From assembly GCA_023386645.1 (NCBI GenBank), contig JAEWJI010000063.1, forward strand, positions 1 to 64,000: a stretch of 64,000 bases of DNA, written 5' to 3'. The translations under genes and the position numbers were made by a program. Position 1 is the stretch's first letter. Each line of letters starts with the position of its first letter. Below are positions 10,469-19,052 of this stretch, piece after piece. The stretch is from Pseudomonadota bacterium. GTDB lineage: Bacteria; Pseudomonadota; Alphaproteobacteria; Caulobacterales; Caulobacteraceae. The notes under the pieces were generated by a model. That model was not told the origin of the DNA. It searched no databases and was given only the letters and a program-made list of their open reading frames with translations.

Positions 10469-11268
10469 ACCGTCCTTTGGTCATGGCCATCGTCAATGTG
10501 ACGCCCGACAGCTTCTCCGATGGCGGACGGCTGGTCTCGGTCGAGGCGGCGGTCGAGCACGCCATGCGACTGATCGACCACGGCGCGGACATCCTCGATA
10601 TCGGAGGCGAGAGCACGCGGCCGGGGGCCGACCCGGTGTCGGCGGCCGAAGAGGTCGACCGGGTGGTCCCCCTGGTCGAGGCGGTCCGGACGCGCTGGCA
10701 CGGGCCGATCAGCGTCGACACCATGAAGCCGCACGTCGCGCGGGCGTCGGTCGAGGCGGGGGCCACGATCTGGAACGACGTGACGGCGCTGGGTTTCGCG
10801 CCGGACAGCGCGGCCGTGGCGGCGAAGCTGGGCTGTGGGGTGGTTTTGATGCACATGAGGGGAGAGCCGCGCACCATGCAGTCGGCCCCGGCCTATGGCG
10901 ACGTCGTGGCCGAGGTGACGGCGTGGCTGAGCGAGCGGGCCCAGGCCGCGCTGGCGGCGGGCGTCGCGCGCGATCGGATCTGGTTGGATCCCGGTATCGG
11001 CTTCGGCAAGACCGCCGCGCACAATCTGGCCCTGACGGCGCATCTGGAGCGACTGTGCGCCCTCGGGTTTCCAGTGCTGTACGGCGCCAGCCGCAAGCGG
11101 ACGATCCTGGCGGTGGACCCGACCGCGACCGATCCTGGCGACCGCCTGGGCGGGTCGCTGGCCCTGGCGCTTGAGGCGGCGCGAGCAGGCGCGTCCGTCA
11201 TCCGGGTGCATGACGTGCGAGAGACGGTGCAGGCGCTGGAGGTTCAGGCCGCGATCAGGCGTAGTTGA
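10465..11268 (+). CDS. folP: Dihydropteroate synthase
   Basis: A 267-residue TIM-barrel enzyme that joins p-aminobenzoate to dihydropterin pyrophosphate in folate synthesis. Visible motifs are MAIVNVTPDSFSDGG at the N-terminus, DIGGESTRPGADPV, WNDVTAL, DPGIGFGKT and GASRKR. The GTG at 10465 was chosen because it overlaps the upstream TGA (GTGA) and places the first family motif at residue 6. Coupling to the ydeI-like gene suggests joint transcription, although the functions are not obviously linked. Confidence 0.96.
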   Translation: MNRPLVMAIVNVTPDSFSDGGRLVSVEAAVEHAMRLIDHGADILDIGGESTRPGADPVSAAEEVDRVVPLVEAVRTRWHGPISVDTMKPHVARASVEAGATIWNDVTALGFAPDSAAVAAKLGCGVVLMHMRGEPRTMQSAPAYGDVVAEVTAWLSERAQAALAAGVARDRIWLDPGIGFGKTAAHNLALTAHLERLCALGFPVLYGASRKRTILAVDPTATDPGDRLGGSLALALEAARAGASVIRVHDVRETVQALEVQAAIRRS

Positions 11269-11403
11269 TCCGCCAGGGAGACGCCAACCCGGTCATGAAT
11301 CCTGCAAGGCGGGTGAAGAAGGCATCGGGCATAGTCCAGTAGACGTCGGGCAAGACACGAGCGAGCGGTTGTGCGCAGATCGTGGGTGGGTCATCTGCTG
11401 GGC

Positions 11404-12219
11404 ATGACTTCCGCCAGCTTCGAACCCCTCGGTCGCGTCCTGATCATCGCCGGCTCGGACTCCGGCGGGGGCGCCGGGGTGCAGGCCGACGTCAAGGCGG
11501 TGACGGCGATGGGCGGCTATGCGGCGACCGCCATCACCGCGATCACGGTGCAGAACACCCTGGGCGTCCAGGGCGTGCATCCGCTGCCGCTGGACCTGAT
11601 CCAGGCCCAGGCGCGGGCCGTGATCCAGGATATCGGGGCTGATGTGATCAAGACCGGCATGCTGGGCTCGGTCGAGGTGGTCGAGACGGTCGCCGGCCTG
11701 ATCGACGAGGCGGGCGCGCCCGCGGTGGTCGACCCGGTGATGGTCGCCAAGGGCGGGGCAAGCCTGCTGCATCCCGAGGCGATCGAGGCGGTGCGTCGTC
11801 TGATGATCCCGCGCGCGGCGCTGCTGACGCCGAACGCGCCGGAGGCCGAGGCGCTGGCGGGCCTGCCGGTCTCCGACCTGGACGGTCAGAGGCGGGCGGG
11901 TCAGGCGCTGCTGGCCATGGGCGCGCGCGCCGTGCTGATGAAGGGCGGCCATGTGGACGGAGCGACGGTGGTCGACCTGCTGGTCACTCCGGCCGGCGAG
12001 ACCCTGCTGGAGGGGCCGCGCATCGACACCCGCCACACCCACGGCACCGGCTGCACCCTGGCCAGCGCCTGCGCGGCGGGGCTGGCGCTGGGCCGCCCGC
12101 TGGAGAGCGCGGTGGCCGAGGCCTGGGCCTACGTCGCCGAGGCGATCCGAAGGGCGCCGGGCCTGGGTCAGGGCCACGGCCCGTTGGACCATGGCTGGCC
12201 CATGAGGCAAGGCCGATGA
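11404..12219 (+). CDS. thiD: Hydroxymethylpyrimidine/phosphomethylpyrimidine kinase
   Basis: A 271-residue ribokinase-fold enzyme that phosphorylates HMP and HMP-P for thiamine synthesis. It shows [39 protein letters not shown] and the anion-hole/catalytic region [15 protein letters not shown]. The ATG at 11404 is preferred; an in-frame GTG at 11371 would add 11 residues not typical of the family. No other thi genes are in the window. The stop overlaps the next start by four bases. Confidence 0.94.
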   Translation: MTSASFEPLGRVLIIAGSDSGGGAGVQADVKAVTAMGGYAATAITAITVQNTLGVQGVHPLPLDLIQAQARAVIQDIGADVIKTGMLGSVEVVETVAGLIDEAGAPAVVDPVMVAKGGASLLHPEAIEAVRRLMIPRAALLTPNAPEAEALAGLPVSDLDGQRRAGQALLAMGARAVLMKGGHVDGATVVDLLVTPAGETLLEGPRIDTRHTHGTGCTLASACAAGLALGRPLESAVAEAWAYVAEAIRRAPGLGQGHGPLDHGWPMRQGR

Positions 12220-12800
12220 GCCTGGAACCGCGTCTGGTCGAGGTCGTGCGGGCCGATCCGGGCCTGATGCATGTGCTGACGGTCATGCGGGGGCTCGAGC
12301 TGCCGGACTGGCGGGTGTTCTCCGGCGCGGTCTACCAGAGCGTCTGGAACGCGGTGACCGGGCGCGAGCCGGGGTATGGGGTGCGCGACTACGACGTCGG
12401 CTATTTCGATCCCGACACCAGCTGGGACGCCGAGGACGCCATCATCAAGCGCGTAGCCGCCGCCTTCGAGGAGCCGTTCCGGTCCAAGGTCGAGGTGCGC
12501 AACCAGGCGCGGGTGCCGCTGTGGTTTCCGGCTCACTTCGGAGAGCCCTATGCGCCGTTATCCGGCACGGACGAGGCGCTGGCGCGGTTCGTGGCGCCGG
12601 CCTTCGCGGTGGGCGTGCGGCTGGAGGCGGACGACACGATGAGCGTCGCCGCGCCCCTGGGGCTGGAAGATGTGTTCGAAATGGTGCTGCGACCCAATCC
12701 AAACCGGGGAGTGGCGAAGGACTGGGCGCGGGTGGTCGAGCGGGCGCGGGCGCGGTGGCCCGAGCTGACGGTCATCGAACCCGAGGGAGAGACCGCATGA
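12216..12800 (+). CDS. Nucleotidyltransferase-fold protein (DUF925 family)
   Basis: A 194-residue protein similar to the YiaA/DUF925 nucleotidyltransferase-like family: [37 protein letters not shown] (a D-x-D pair as in metal-binding polymerase-beta-type folds) and [12 protein letters not shown]. Its substrate is not known. It overlaps thiD (ATGA) and is overlapped by the PhzF gene, so the three are probably co-translated. Confidence 0.75.
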   Translation: MSLEPRLVEVVRADPGLMHVLTVMRGLELPDWRVFSGAVYQSVWNAVTGREPGYGVRDYDVGYFDPDTSWDAEDAIIKRVAAAFEEPFRSKVEVRNQARVPLWFPAHFGEPYAPLSGTDEALARFVAPAFAVGVRLEADDTMSVAAPLGLEDVFEMVLRPNPNRGVAKDWARVVERARARWPELTVIEPEGETA

Positions 12801-13618
12801 GCCTGAGGCAATGGACGGTGGACGCCTTCGCCGAGGGACCGTTCCTGGGCAATCCGGCCTGCGTGGTCGAACCGCTGGACGTCTGGCCTTCGGACCAGTG
12901 GATGCAGGCGCTGGCAATGGAGAACAATCAGGCGGAAACGGCCTATCTGCGCCGCACCGCCGATCCTGCCCGGTTCGACCTGCGCTGGTTCACTCCGGGC
13001 CAGGAAGTGGACCTGTGCGGTCACGCGACCCTGGCGGCCGGACATGTGCTGCTGAACGAACTGGGACTGGAGACGGAGACCGTGACCTTCGACACCCGGT
13101 CCGGGCCGTTGATCGTCATGGGAGCCGGCGACAGGCTGGAGATGGATTTTCCGGCGGATCCACCCCGGCGTGTGGAGACGCCGCCGGGGCTGGAGGCGCT
13201 GCTGGGCGCGACGGTGAAGGAGACCTGGGCGGCGCGCTACCTGGTCGCGGTGCTGGAGGATGCGGAGGCCGTGCGCGGCTGTTCGCCCGACATCCGGGGC
13301 TTGCGCGGCTACGCCAGCGAGGCCGGCGAGATCGGGCAGGTGATCGTATGCGCCGAGGGCGGCGGGCCGGGCGTCGATGTGGTCGACCGGTTCTTCGCAC
13401 CCGGCTGCGGCGTCGACGAGGACCCGGCCACGGGTTCGGCCCATTGCATCCTGGCGCCGATGTACGCGGAGCGGCTGGGGCGGGCGACGGTGCGTTTCCA
13501 GCAGATCTATCCCGGGCGCGGCGGCGCCTTCGAGACCGAAGCGCGGGGAGATCGCGTCTTCCTGCGTGGGCGGGCCGCGACGACGGTCGAAAGCCGGCTG
13601 CGGGTTCGCCCGGAATAA
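12797..13618 (+). CDS. PhzF family isomerase/epimerase-like protein
   Basis: A 273-residue protein of the diaminopimelate-epimerase-like PhzF fold. The N-terminal half has [14 protein letters not shown] and [10 protein letters not shown], whose Glu corresponds to the catalytic base of the family, plus [15 protein letters not shown]; the C-terminal half has [13 protein letters not shown]. PhzF homologues outside phenazine clusters are common and mostly of unknown substrate, so no phenazine role is implied. The ATG at 12797 overlaps the upstream TGA. Confidence 0.88.
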   Translation: MSLRQWTVDAFAEGPFLGNPACVVEPLDVWPSDQWMQALAMENNQAETAYLRRTADPARFDLRWFTPGQEVDLCGHATLAAGHVLLNELGLETETVTFDTRSGPLIVMGAGDRLEMDFPADPPRRVETPPGLEALLGATVKETWAARYLVAVLEDAEAVRGCSPDIRGLRGYASEAGEIGQVIVCAEGGGPGVDVVDRFFAPGCGVDEDPATGSAHCILAPMYAERLGRATVRFQQIYPGRGGAFETEARGDRVFLRGRAATTVESRLRVRPE

Positions 13619-13622
13619 AGAA

Positions 13623-13650
13623 GGGGCGCGACCCCTTCGGATCGCGCCCC
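13623..13650. terminator. Hairpin between convergent PhzF and secreted-protein genes
   Basis: GGGGCGCGA (13623-13631) pairs with TCGCGCCCC (13642-13650). It sits between two converging genes and can serve both strands. No T-run follows on the plus strand; on the minus strand it is followed by TTCTTTATT, which favours termination of the leftward gene. Confidence 0.7.
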
Positions 13651-13675
13651 TCGTCACCCTTGACGGGTCGGTCGT

Positions 13676-14053
13676 TTAGTAGCGGCGGTTGTCGCGGTCG
13701 CGGCGCTCCATCCGGATCTGGGCGGCCAGGCGGTCGAAGCGACGATCCAGGTCGTTGCGCTCCCACTGGCTCAGGCCGTTGCGGCGGTAGCTCGCCTCCA
13801 GGCGGACGATCTGGTTGAACTCGCTGCGCAGGCGGACAGCCTCGCGGCGGCTCAGTTGACCATTGCGGACGCCGACGTCGATCCGACGGTCCAGGTTGGC
13901 CTGACGCTGGTTGATCGACTGCCAGCCGTGATAGTCCTGCTCATAGCGGTCGTGGCGGTCGGGACCGCGATACGACTGGGCGGCGGCCGGAGCTGCGACC
14001 GTGACCGAAGCCACGGCCAGGGCGAGGGCGGGGATGAGGGCTTTCTTGAACAC
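13676..14053 (-). CDS. Small exported highly charged protein
   Basis: A 125-residue protein. The GTG at 14053 is chosen because it follows GAAGGAAG and starts a clear signal peptide (FKKALIPALALAVASVTVAAPAAAQ, here seen as a basic start, hydrophobic core and Ala-x-Ala site). The mature part is very rich in Arg, Asp and Gln and mostly helical (SRREAVRLRSEFNQIVRLEA, LDRRFDRLAAQIRMERRDRD). I do not recognise a domain. Similar small periplasmic Arg-rich helical proteins occur across Caulobacterales. It diverges from the PhoPQ-like operon, which may be a regulatory link. Confidence 0.72.
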   Translation of the reverse strand: MFKKALIPALALAVASVTVAAPAAAQSYRGPDRHDRYEQDYHGWQSINQRQANLDRRIDVGVRNGQLSRREAVRLRSEFNQIVRLEASYRRNGLSQWERNDLDRRFDRLAAQIRMERRDRDNRRY

Positions 14054-14199
14054 GGCGGATCTTCCTTCTCTTGGCCGCCGAACCCGGGAGGGGTGCGGCG
14101 ATGGACGCAGAAAACCACCCCGCGGCTGAGCCCGATCTGAACACGCCATGTCAGCCTCCGTTCATCTTACGAGATCCGCGGTCCGCGACCGACCACGAC

Positions 14200-14221
14200 C
14201 AAGGCGCGTGCAAGGCGCGTG
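14200..14221. repeat. Tandem 11-base direct repeat upstream of the PhoPQ-like operon
   Basis: The 11-mer CAAGGCGCGTG occurs twice head to tail (14200-14210 and 14211-14221). Eleven bases is one helical turn, the usual phasing of OmpR-family response regulator half-sites. It lies in the 266-base divergent region (14054-14319) that otherwise shows no gene. Confidence 0.45.
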
Positions 14222-14278
14222 TTCGCACCTCGCGCGCGAGGGCGGTTTCGGACAGGGTTAAACCCGCCTAGACTGCGC

Positions 14279-14313
14279 GTTCAGCCGCTGTTCAGAGCGC
14301 TGGGACCATACCT
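14279..14313 (+). promoter_or_regulatory. Candidate PhoP-type box and -10 for the PepSY-like/PhoPQ-like operon
   Basis: GTTCAG (14279-14284) is repeated exactly 11 bases later (14290-14295). OmpR-family regulators such as PhoP bind hexamer direct repeats with this spacing, often replacing the -35. About 12 bases after the box is CATACCT (14307-14313), a plausible -10. That geometry puts the transcription start at or next to the ATG at 14320, and no ribosome site precedes that ATG, so the mRNA may be leaderless. The placement is inferred from known class II PhoP promoters. Confidence 0.5.
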
Positions 14314-14319
14314 CGCCGC

Positions 14320-14610
14320 ATGTTCCGCCTGAGTATCCTTGGCATCGCCGCCGTCCTGACCCTGTCGCCGCTCACCGAGGCGCAAGCGCAGTCGCGCGAC
14401 CGGTTCGAGCGTCGCGAAGCGCCTGCCGCGCAGGAGCGCCGGGTGGAGCTCCAGGAGATCGTGCGGCGCGTCTCGGCCGGCCGGTCCGGCCGGATGCTGG
14501 GCGTTAGGCCCTCGGGATCGGACTATGTACTGCGCTGGGAATACCCCGGCGGACGGATCGCCGACATCTATGTAGACGGTCGTTCGGGCCGCGAGAGGGG
14601 AGAGCGCTAG
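14320..14610 (+). CDS. Small exported PepSY-like protein
   Basis: A 96-residue protein with a signal peptide (cleavage after AQAQ, about residue 24) and a short domain resembling a PepSY repeat: ELQEIVRRVSAGRSGRMLGV followed by YVLRWEYPGGRIADIYVDG. Genes for small periplasmic PepSY proteins often precede PhoPQ-like pairs, where they may modulate the sensor (inference). Its stop codon is immediately followed by the response regulator ATG. Confidence 0.68.
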   Translation: MFRLSILGIAAVLTLSPLTEAQAQSRDRFERREAPAAQERRVELQEIVRRVSAGRSGRMLGVRPSGSDYVLRWEYPGGRIADIYVDGRSGRERGER

Positions 14611-15291
14611 ATGCGAGTTCTGCTGGTCGAGGACGATCAGGACCTGTCGCGGCAGCTGAAGACCGCGCTGTCCGACGCCGGCTATGCGGTTGATCACGCC
14701 GCCGACGGCGAGGAGGCGCACTTCCTGGGCGACACCGAGCCCTATGACTGCATCATTCTGGACCTGGGACTGCCCAAGATCGACGGGGTGTCGGTGCTGG
14801 AGCGCTGGCGGCGCGAGGGGCGAGCCACGCCGGTGCTGATCCTGACCGCGCGCGGAGCCTGGTCCGACAAGGTGTCCGGGTTCGACGCCGGAGCGGACGA
14901 CTATCTGACCAAGCCGTTCCATACTGAAGAACTGCTGGCGCGCCTGCGAGCCCTGTTGCGGCGTTCGGCGGGTCACGCCTCGGCGACGCTGTCGTGCGGG
15001 GGACTGCGGCTGGATCCGCGCGCCGCCCGGGCCAACGTCAACGGCGAGCCTCTGCGCCTGACCTCGCTGGAATACCGGCTGCTGCACTACATGATGATGC
15101 ACCAGGGCCGGGTGATCAGCCGCACCGAACTGGTCGAGCACCTCTACGACCAGGACTTCGATCGCGACTCCAACACCATCGAGGTGTTCATCGGCCGGCT
15201 GCGCAAGAAGATCGGACCGGACCGCATCGAAACCGTGCGCGGGCTGGGCTATCGGCTGACGCCTCTGGCCGGGGAGAGCGAAGCGGCGTGA
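14611..15291 (+). CDS. PhoP-like OmpR-family response regulator
   Basis: A 226-residue protein. The receiver domain (1-~118) has the acidic pair Asp8/Asp9, phospho-acceptor Asp51 (IILDLGLPKIDG), LILTARGAWSDKV and the Lys in LTKPFH. The winged-helix effector (about 128-222) has TSLEYRLLHYMM, a recognition helix in SNTIEVFIGRLRKKI and the wing in ETVRGLGYRL. The LTAR-x-x-W-x-DKV stretch closely matches PhoP. It overlaps the kinase gene by 4 bases (GTGA). It likely binds the GTTCAG repeat upstream of its own operon (inference). Confidence 0.92.
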   Translation: MRVLLVEDDQDLSRQLKTALSDAGYAVDHAADGEEAHFLGDTEPYDCIILDLGLPKIDGVSVLERWRREGRATPVLILTARGAWSDKVSGFDAGADDYLTKPFHTEELLARLRALLRRSAGHASATLSCGGLRLDPRAARANVNGEPLRLTSLEYRLLHYMMMHQGRVISRTELVEHLYDQDFDRDSNTIEVFIGRLRKKIGPDRIETVRGLGYRLTPLAGESEAA

Positions 15292-16736
15292 CGGACGCCG
15301 GGGGGGCGACGCCGGAGGACCCAGGCGAGGCGATCCCGCCGCGCTGGAGCCGGTGGCTCGGCCGGCCGGGACGGTCGCTCACCCGCCGCCTGATCTGGCT
15401 CGCCTCGGCCTGGATTCTGCTGGCGCTGGCGGTCACGGGCTATGTCCTGACCTCCCAGTTCCAGGAGAGCGGGCTGCGGCGGCTGGGCGACGTGTTGAAC
15501 ACCACCATCGACCGTGTGGCCTTCAACACCAGCACGTCCAACGGCGTCACCCAGACCCCGCCGATCCAGGACCAGCGAACGGTAGACATCTTCTCCGGCA
15601 AGTACTGGGCCGTGGCCGAGCCCACCGGCGACGGGCGGTTGCGCTGGCTGTCCAAGTCCCGGTCCCTGTGGGATTCCGAGATGCCGGTCCCGCGCGAGTT
15701 GCCGTCGCGCCTGAACGACGCCTTCGGCCAGACCATCACCTTCAACGCGACCGGCCCGGCGGGCGAGCCCCTGCGGGTCGCGGCCACCATGAAGTCCCTG
15801 CCTGGCAGGGATGCGCCGGTGGTCTTCTTCGCGGCCATCGACCGATCCGCCATCGACGCGGACACCCGTCAGTTCGCAACCGTCACCTGGATCGCCTTGT
15901 TGATCATGGGCGCCGGGCTGGTGACCGCTGTCCTGCTTCAGGTCCAGATCGGACTTCGGCCCCTCTACCGACTGCAGACCGAGATCGCCGATGTCCGCAA
16001 GGGCAAGGCGGCGCGGGTGGAGGGCAGCTATCCGCTGGAGATCGCGCCCCTGGCGCGGCAGGTGAACCAGCTGCTGGATCACAACCAGGAGGTCGTGGAG
16101 CGACAACGCACCCACGTCGGCAACCTGGCCCATGCGCTGAAGACGCCGCTCTCGGTCATGCTGGCGGAGGCGGGCGACGCCCCGGGCGGCCTGCCCGAGG
16201 TGGTGCGGCGCCAGTCGGAACTGATGCGGGCGCAGGTCGACCACCACCTCAGGCGCGCCCGCGCCGCCGCCCGCGCCGCCCATGGCCTGGGCGAACGGAC
16301 GCCGCTCGCCGAGGTGATCGACGAGCTGGCCGTGATGCTGGAGCGGGTCTTCCAGTCCAAGGGGGTGGAGATCGACTGGCGAGCGGACGACGACCTGGCC
16401 TTCCTGGGCGAACGCCAGGACCTGCAGGAGATCCTCGGCAACCTGATGGAGAACGCCTGCAAATGGTGCCGCAGGCGGGTGCGCATCTCGGCCGGGCCCA
16501 GCGGCCTGGGCCATCTGATCCTGGTGGTCGAGGATGACGGTCCGGGTCTGGCCGAGGACCAGCGAGAGGCTGCACTGAAGCGCGGCCAGAGGCTGGACGA
16601 GAGCGCTCCGGGATCAGGGCTTGGTCTGTCGATCGTGGACGAGCTCACACGAGCCTACGGCGGCAGGATCACCCTGGGCCGCAGCGACATGGGTGGGCTG
16701 AAAGCCATGCTGGAGCTTCCGGCCGCGGACGTATGA
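15288..16736 (+). CDS. PhoQ-like sensor histidine kinase
   Basis: A 482-residue inner-membrane kinase starting at the GTG that overlaps the regulator stop. Membrane segments lie near residues 33-55 and 200-222 around a periplasmic sensor domain. A short HAMP-like linker precedes the H-box NLAHALKTPLSVM with His282, which is the PhoQ variant of this box, and the N-box ENACKWCRRRVRIS also matches PhoQ. G-boxes are VVEDDGPGLAED and GSGLGLSIVDEL. The periplasmic domain gives no visible acidic metal-binding cluster like that of enterobacterial PhoQ, so the signal is unknown. Confidence 0.9.
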   Translation: MTDAGGATPEDPGEAIPPRWSRWLGRPGRSLTRRLIWLASAWILLALAVTGYVLTSQFQESGLRRLGDVLNTTIDRVAFNTSTSNGVTQTPPIQDQRTVDIFSGKYWAVAEPTGDGRLRWLSKSRSLWDSEMPVPRELPSRLNDAFGQTITFNATGPAGEPLRVAATMKSLPGRDAPVVFFAAIDRSAIDADTRQFATVTWIALLIMGAGLVTAVLLQVQIGLRPLYRLQTEIADVRKGKAARVEGSYPLEIAPLARQVNQLLDHNQEVVERQRTHVGNLAHALKTPLSVMLAEAGDAPGGLPEVVRRQSELMRAQVDHHLRRARAAARAAHGLGERTPLAEVIDELAVMLERVFQSKGVEIDWRADDDLAFLGERQDLQEILGNLMENACKWCRRRVRISAGPSGLGHLILVVEDDGPGLAEDQREAALKRGQRLDESAPGSGLGLSIVDELTRAYGGRITLGRSDMGGLKAMLELPAADV

Positions 16737-16801
16737 TGCGGAAAGAACAGTTACATTAACCTCATAGCTTTAGCCTGATCTCAGCCGGGCGTTCGCCGGC
16801 C

Positions 16802-18157
16802 ATGGAGATTGGCATGACCGAGCTGTCGGTCGCGCACCGCGCCTTGCTTGCCCAGATCGTGGACCGCTGTCCCGACGAAGCGCTCAGCCAGCTGTCTCTC
16901 GTGGTCCGGACGATGAGCGGGGCCCGGGCCAGGGCTCTTTCTGAATTGATCGCCACCGAGAGCCGGGACCGCCGACGTCGCCGAACGGCGCTTGAGCCGC
17001 TGGTTCCGATGTTCGCGCGCCGGGCCGACGGGGTGGAGGCGATGACCTTCCCCTCCCAGGTGCTGGCTCGGCTGTGGAAAGCCGCGAGCGCGCGCGAACC
17101 GCACCTGTTGCCGGTCCTCGACCGGGACGGTCCGCAGGCCACGGCGGTCGCCGACCGTATCTGCCAGGCGGCCGCCGCGGCCGTGCGGGACAAGCCGGAC
17201 CTGGTCTGGCCGGGCGCCGGAGCGGAGCGGGACGCGGGGCTGGAGGAACTGGCCCGGTGCTGCGACCTGGCGCACCTGGCCCGGCGCGGCCTGCGCACCC
17301 TGCCGGACTGGATCGGGCGGCCGGACGGGGACCAACTGGCCGAGCTTAGGCTTCTGATCCGCGACAGCGTGGACGTGGCGCCCGACGGCGCGCGGCGGCT
17401 GCTCGAAATCCTATTCGCCCATCTGCCTGAGGCCGCCAACCTCCTGAGGGTGGTGGTCCAGGCTTCGGCCGCCTCGGGCAGCGAACAGTTTCTGGCCGGG
17501 TCCGAGATGGCGGTCTTCGTCGATCGACTGATAGCTGCGGTCGAGGCCAGGGTGGCCCGTATCGCCGCCTATCGGCCGGGTGGGGAAGGCTCCACCCAGG
17601 ACGAACTGAGGGCTGCGGTGACCTGGTGCGCCGGGGTGCTGAACGAACTGGACATGACCCTGCATGTCCAAACCGACGGCGCCTGGGGCAAGAAGGTCCG
17701 CGATGCTCGCCTGCGGATCAACCGGACCCTTTTGGCCCAGCTGCGCAACGTCGAGCGCGCGGTCGACAAGACCCTGCCGACTGCCCGCGTGCAGCTGGCC
17801 GGACGGATGACCCGAGCCGTGCCGGCGACGGATGCGCCCCTGGAGGCCCAAACGGTGGAGGCGGCGCGGGAACATCTGGCGCTGCTCGGCGCCATCCGGG
17901 GCGCGGCCACCGTGATCGGTTGCGAGGGAGAGCGCCAAAAGCTGGCGACGGAGCTGACCGCGCGGCTCGCGGGCCACGCCGACAGCCTGCTGGTCCTCGT
18001 CAACGCTGGCGAAGCTGCGGACGAGGGCGTCGCGTTGGACATGGTCGCCATGACGGCGCAGTTTCTCACCCTGGTCGGTGCGGCGGACGAGGCGCGGACC
18101 GTGCGACGCCGGTTGGCGGTGGCTGGGCTGGACCGGACCTCGCACGCGGCCGCGTGA
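16802..18157 (+). CDS. Uncharacterised 451-residue helical protein
   Basis: No signal peptide or membrane segment is seen. The protein is Ala/Arg/Leu-rich and almost entirely predicted helical, beginning with VAHRALLAQIVDRCPDEAL and containing repeated Arg-rich helices (RARALSELIATESRDRRRRR). I do not recognise a domain. The start may be ATG 16802 or ATG 16814. It is 65 bases after the kinase and ends 18 bases before ccmI. The upstream gap contains TTAACCTCATAG, which resembles only half of a CtrA site. Confidence 0.62.
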   Translation: MEIGMTELSVAHRALLAQIVDRCPDEALSQLSLVVRTMSGARARALSELIATESRDRRRRRTALEPLVPMFARRADGVEAMTFPSQVLARLWKAASAREPHLLPVLDRDGPQATAVADRICQAAAAAVRDKPDLVWPGAGAERDAGLEELARCCDLAHLARRGLRTLPDWIGRPDGDQLAELRLLIRDSVDVAPDGARRLLEILFAHLPEAANLLRVVVQASAASGSEQFLAGSEMAVFVDRLIAAVEARVARIAAYRPGGEGSTQDELRAAVTWCAGVLNELDMTLHVQTDGAWGKKVRDARLRINRTLLAQLRNVERAVDKTLPTARVQLAGRMTRAVPATDAPLEAQTVEAAREHLALLGAIRGAATVIGCEGERQKLATELTARLAGHADSLLVLVNAGEAADEGVALDMVAMTAQFLTLVGAADEARTVRRRLAVAGLDRTSHAAA

Positions 18158-18175
18158 TCCGCTAAACCGCCGCGC

Positions 18176-18985
18176 ATGATCGTGTTCCTCACGCTGGCCG
18201 GCCTCCTGGCGGCCCTGGCGGCCATGCTGGTGCTGGCCGGCGCCCGGGGGGGCGTCGTGGCGACGAGCGCCGAGCTGGAGGCGGAACGGGCCGCGCTACT
18301 GGAGCTGGACCGGCTGAAGGCCGAGGGGCGGATCGCGGAACAGGAATGGAGCCGGGCCCGGGCGGAGGCCGCCCGCAGGGTGCTGGCGGTGGAGCCGGGG
18401 CCGACGCTCGCCAGCGGGCCGCGCGACCGGCTCTGGGTGCTGGGCGGCGTCGCCCTGGCCGCCTTCGGAGCGTTGGCGCTTTACTGGGCGGTCGGCTCGC
18501 CCGGTCTGCCGGACCAGCCGTTCGAACGCCGTGTGGACGACTGGGCCAGGACGCCTGAGCAGCTGGAGCCCGCCCAGATGGCGGCCGTGGTGGCGCGCGC
18601 GGTGCGCGAGCGGCCGCGCGATCATCAGGCCCTGACCATGCTGGGCGCCGCGCGCTTCCAGGCCGGCGATCCGATTGGCGCGGCCCAGGCTTTTCGGCGG
18701 GCGTTGGAGGTCCAGCCGGGCGACGCCCAGAGCTGGGCCCGGCTGGGCGAAAGCCTGGTCCGGGCCAACGAGGGCGTGGTCGGCGGTGACGCCGAGGCCG
18801 CGTTTCGCGAGGCGCTGGAGCGCGATCCCGGCCAACTGGGTGCACGATACTTCCTGGGGGAGGCGGCGCTCGGCCGCAACGATCTGGCCGAGGCCCGCGC
18901 CATGTGGGAGCCGCTGATCGGCGCCCTGGACCCGTCGGATCCTCGTCGGGCCGATCTGCAGCGGCGGCTGACGGCGGCCGGATGA
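18176..18985 (+). CDS. ccmI: Cytochrome c maturation protein CcmI (CycH)
   Basis: A 269-residue membrane protein: helix 1 at residues ~2-24, a cytoplasmic loop (ELEAERAALLELDRLKAEGRI, a helical region typical of CcmI), helix 2 near 82-104, then a periplasmic TPR domain (DHQALTMLGAARFQAGDPIGA, AQAFRRALEVQPGDAQSW). CcmI holds apocytochrome c for haem ligation by CcmF/CcmH. It is the first gene of the cycHJKL-type group. Confidence 0.9.
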   Translation: MIVFLTLAGLLAALAAMLVLAGARGGVVATSAELEAERAALLELDRLKAEGRIAEQEWSRARAEAARRVLAVEPGPTLASGPRDRLWVLGGVALAAFGALALYWAVGSPGLPDQPFERRVDDWARTPEQLEPAQMAAVVARAVRERPRDHQALTMLGAARFQAGDPIGAAQAFRRALEVQPGDAQSWARLGESLVRANEGVVGGDAEAAFREALERDPGQLGARYFLGEAALGRNDLAEARAMWEPLIGALDPSDPRRADLQRRLTAAG

Positions 18986-19052
18986 CGCGTTGGCGCGCGG
19001 CGCTGGCGGGCGTATAGGGCGCGGCCTTGTCTCTCTGGAATTTCCTCCGTCC

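Noticed and set aside
16750..16775. Possible CtrA binding site (TTAACCTCATAGCTTTAG)
   Set aside because: Only the first TTAA half-site of TTAA-N7-TTAA is present; the second half is GCTT. TTAACC at 47484 and 2029 fails for the same reason.
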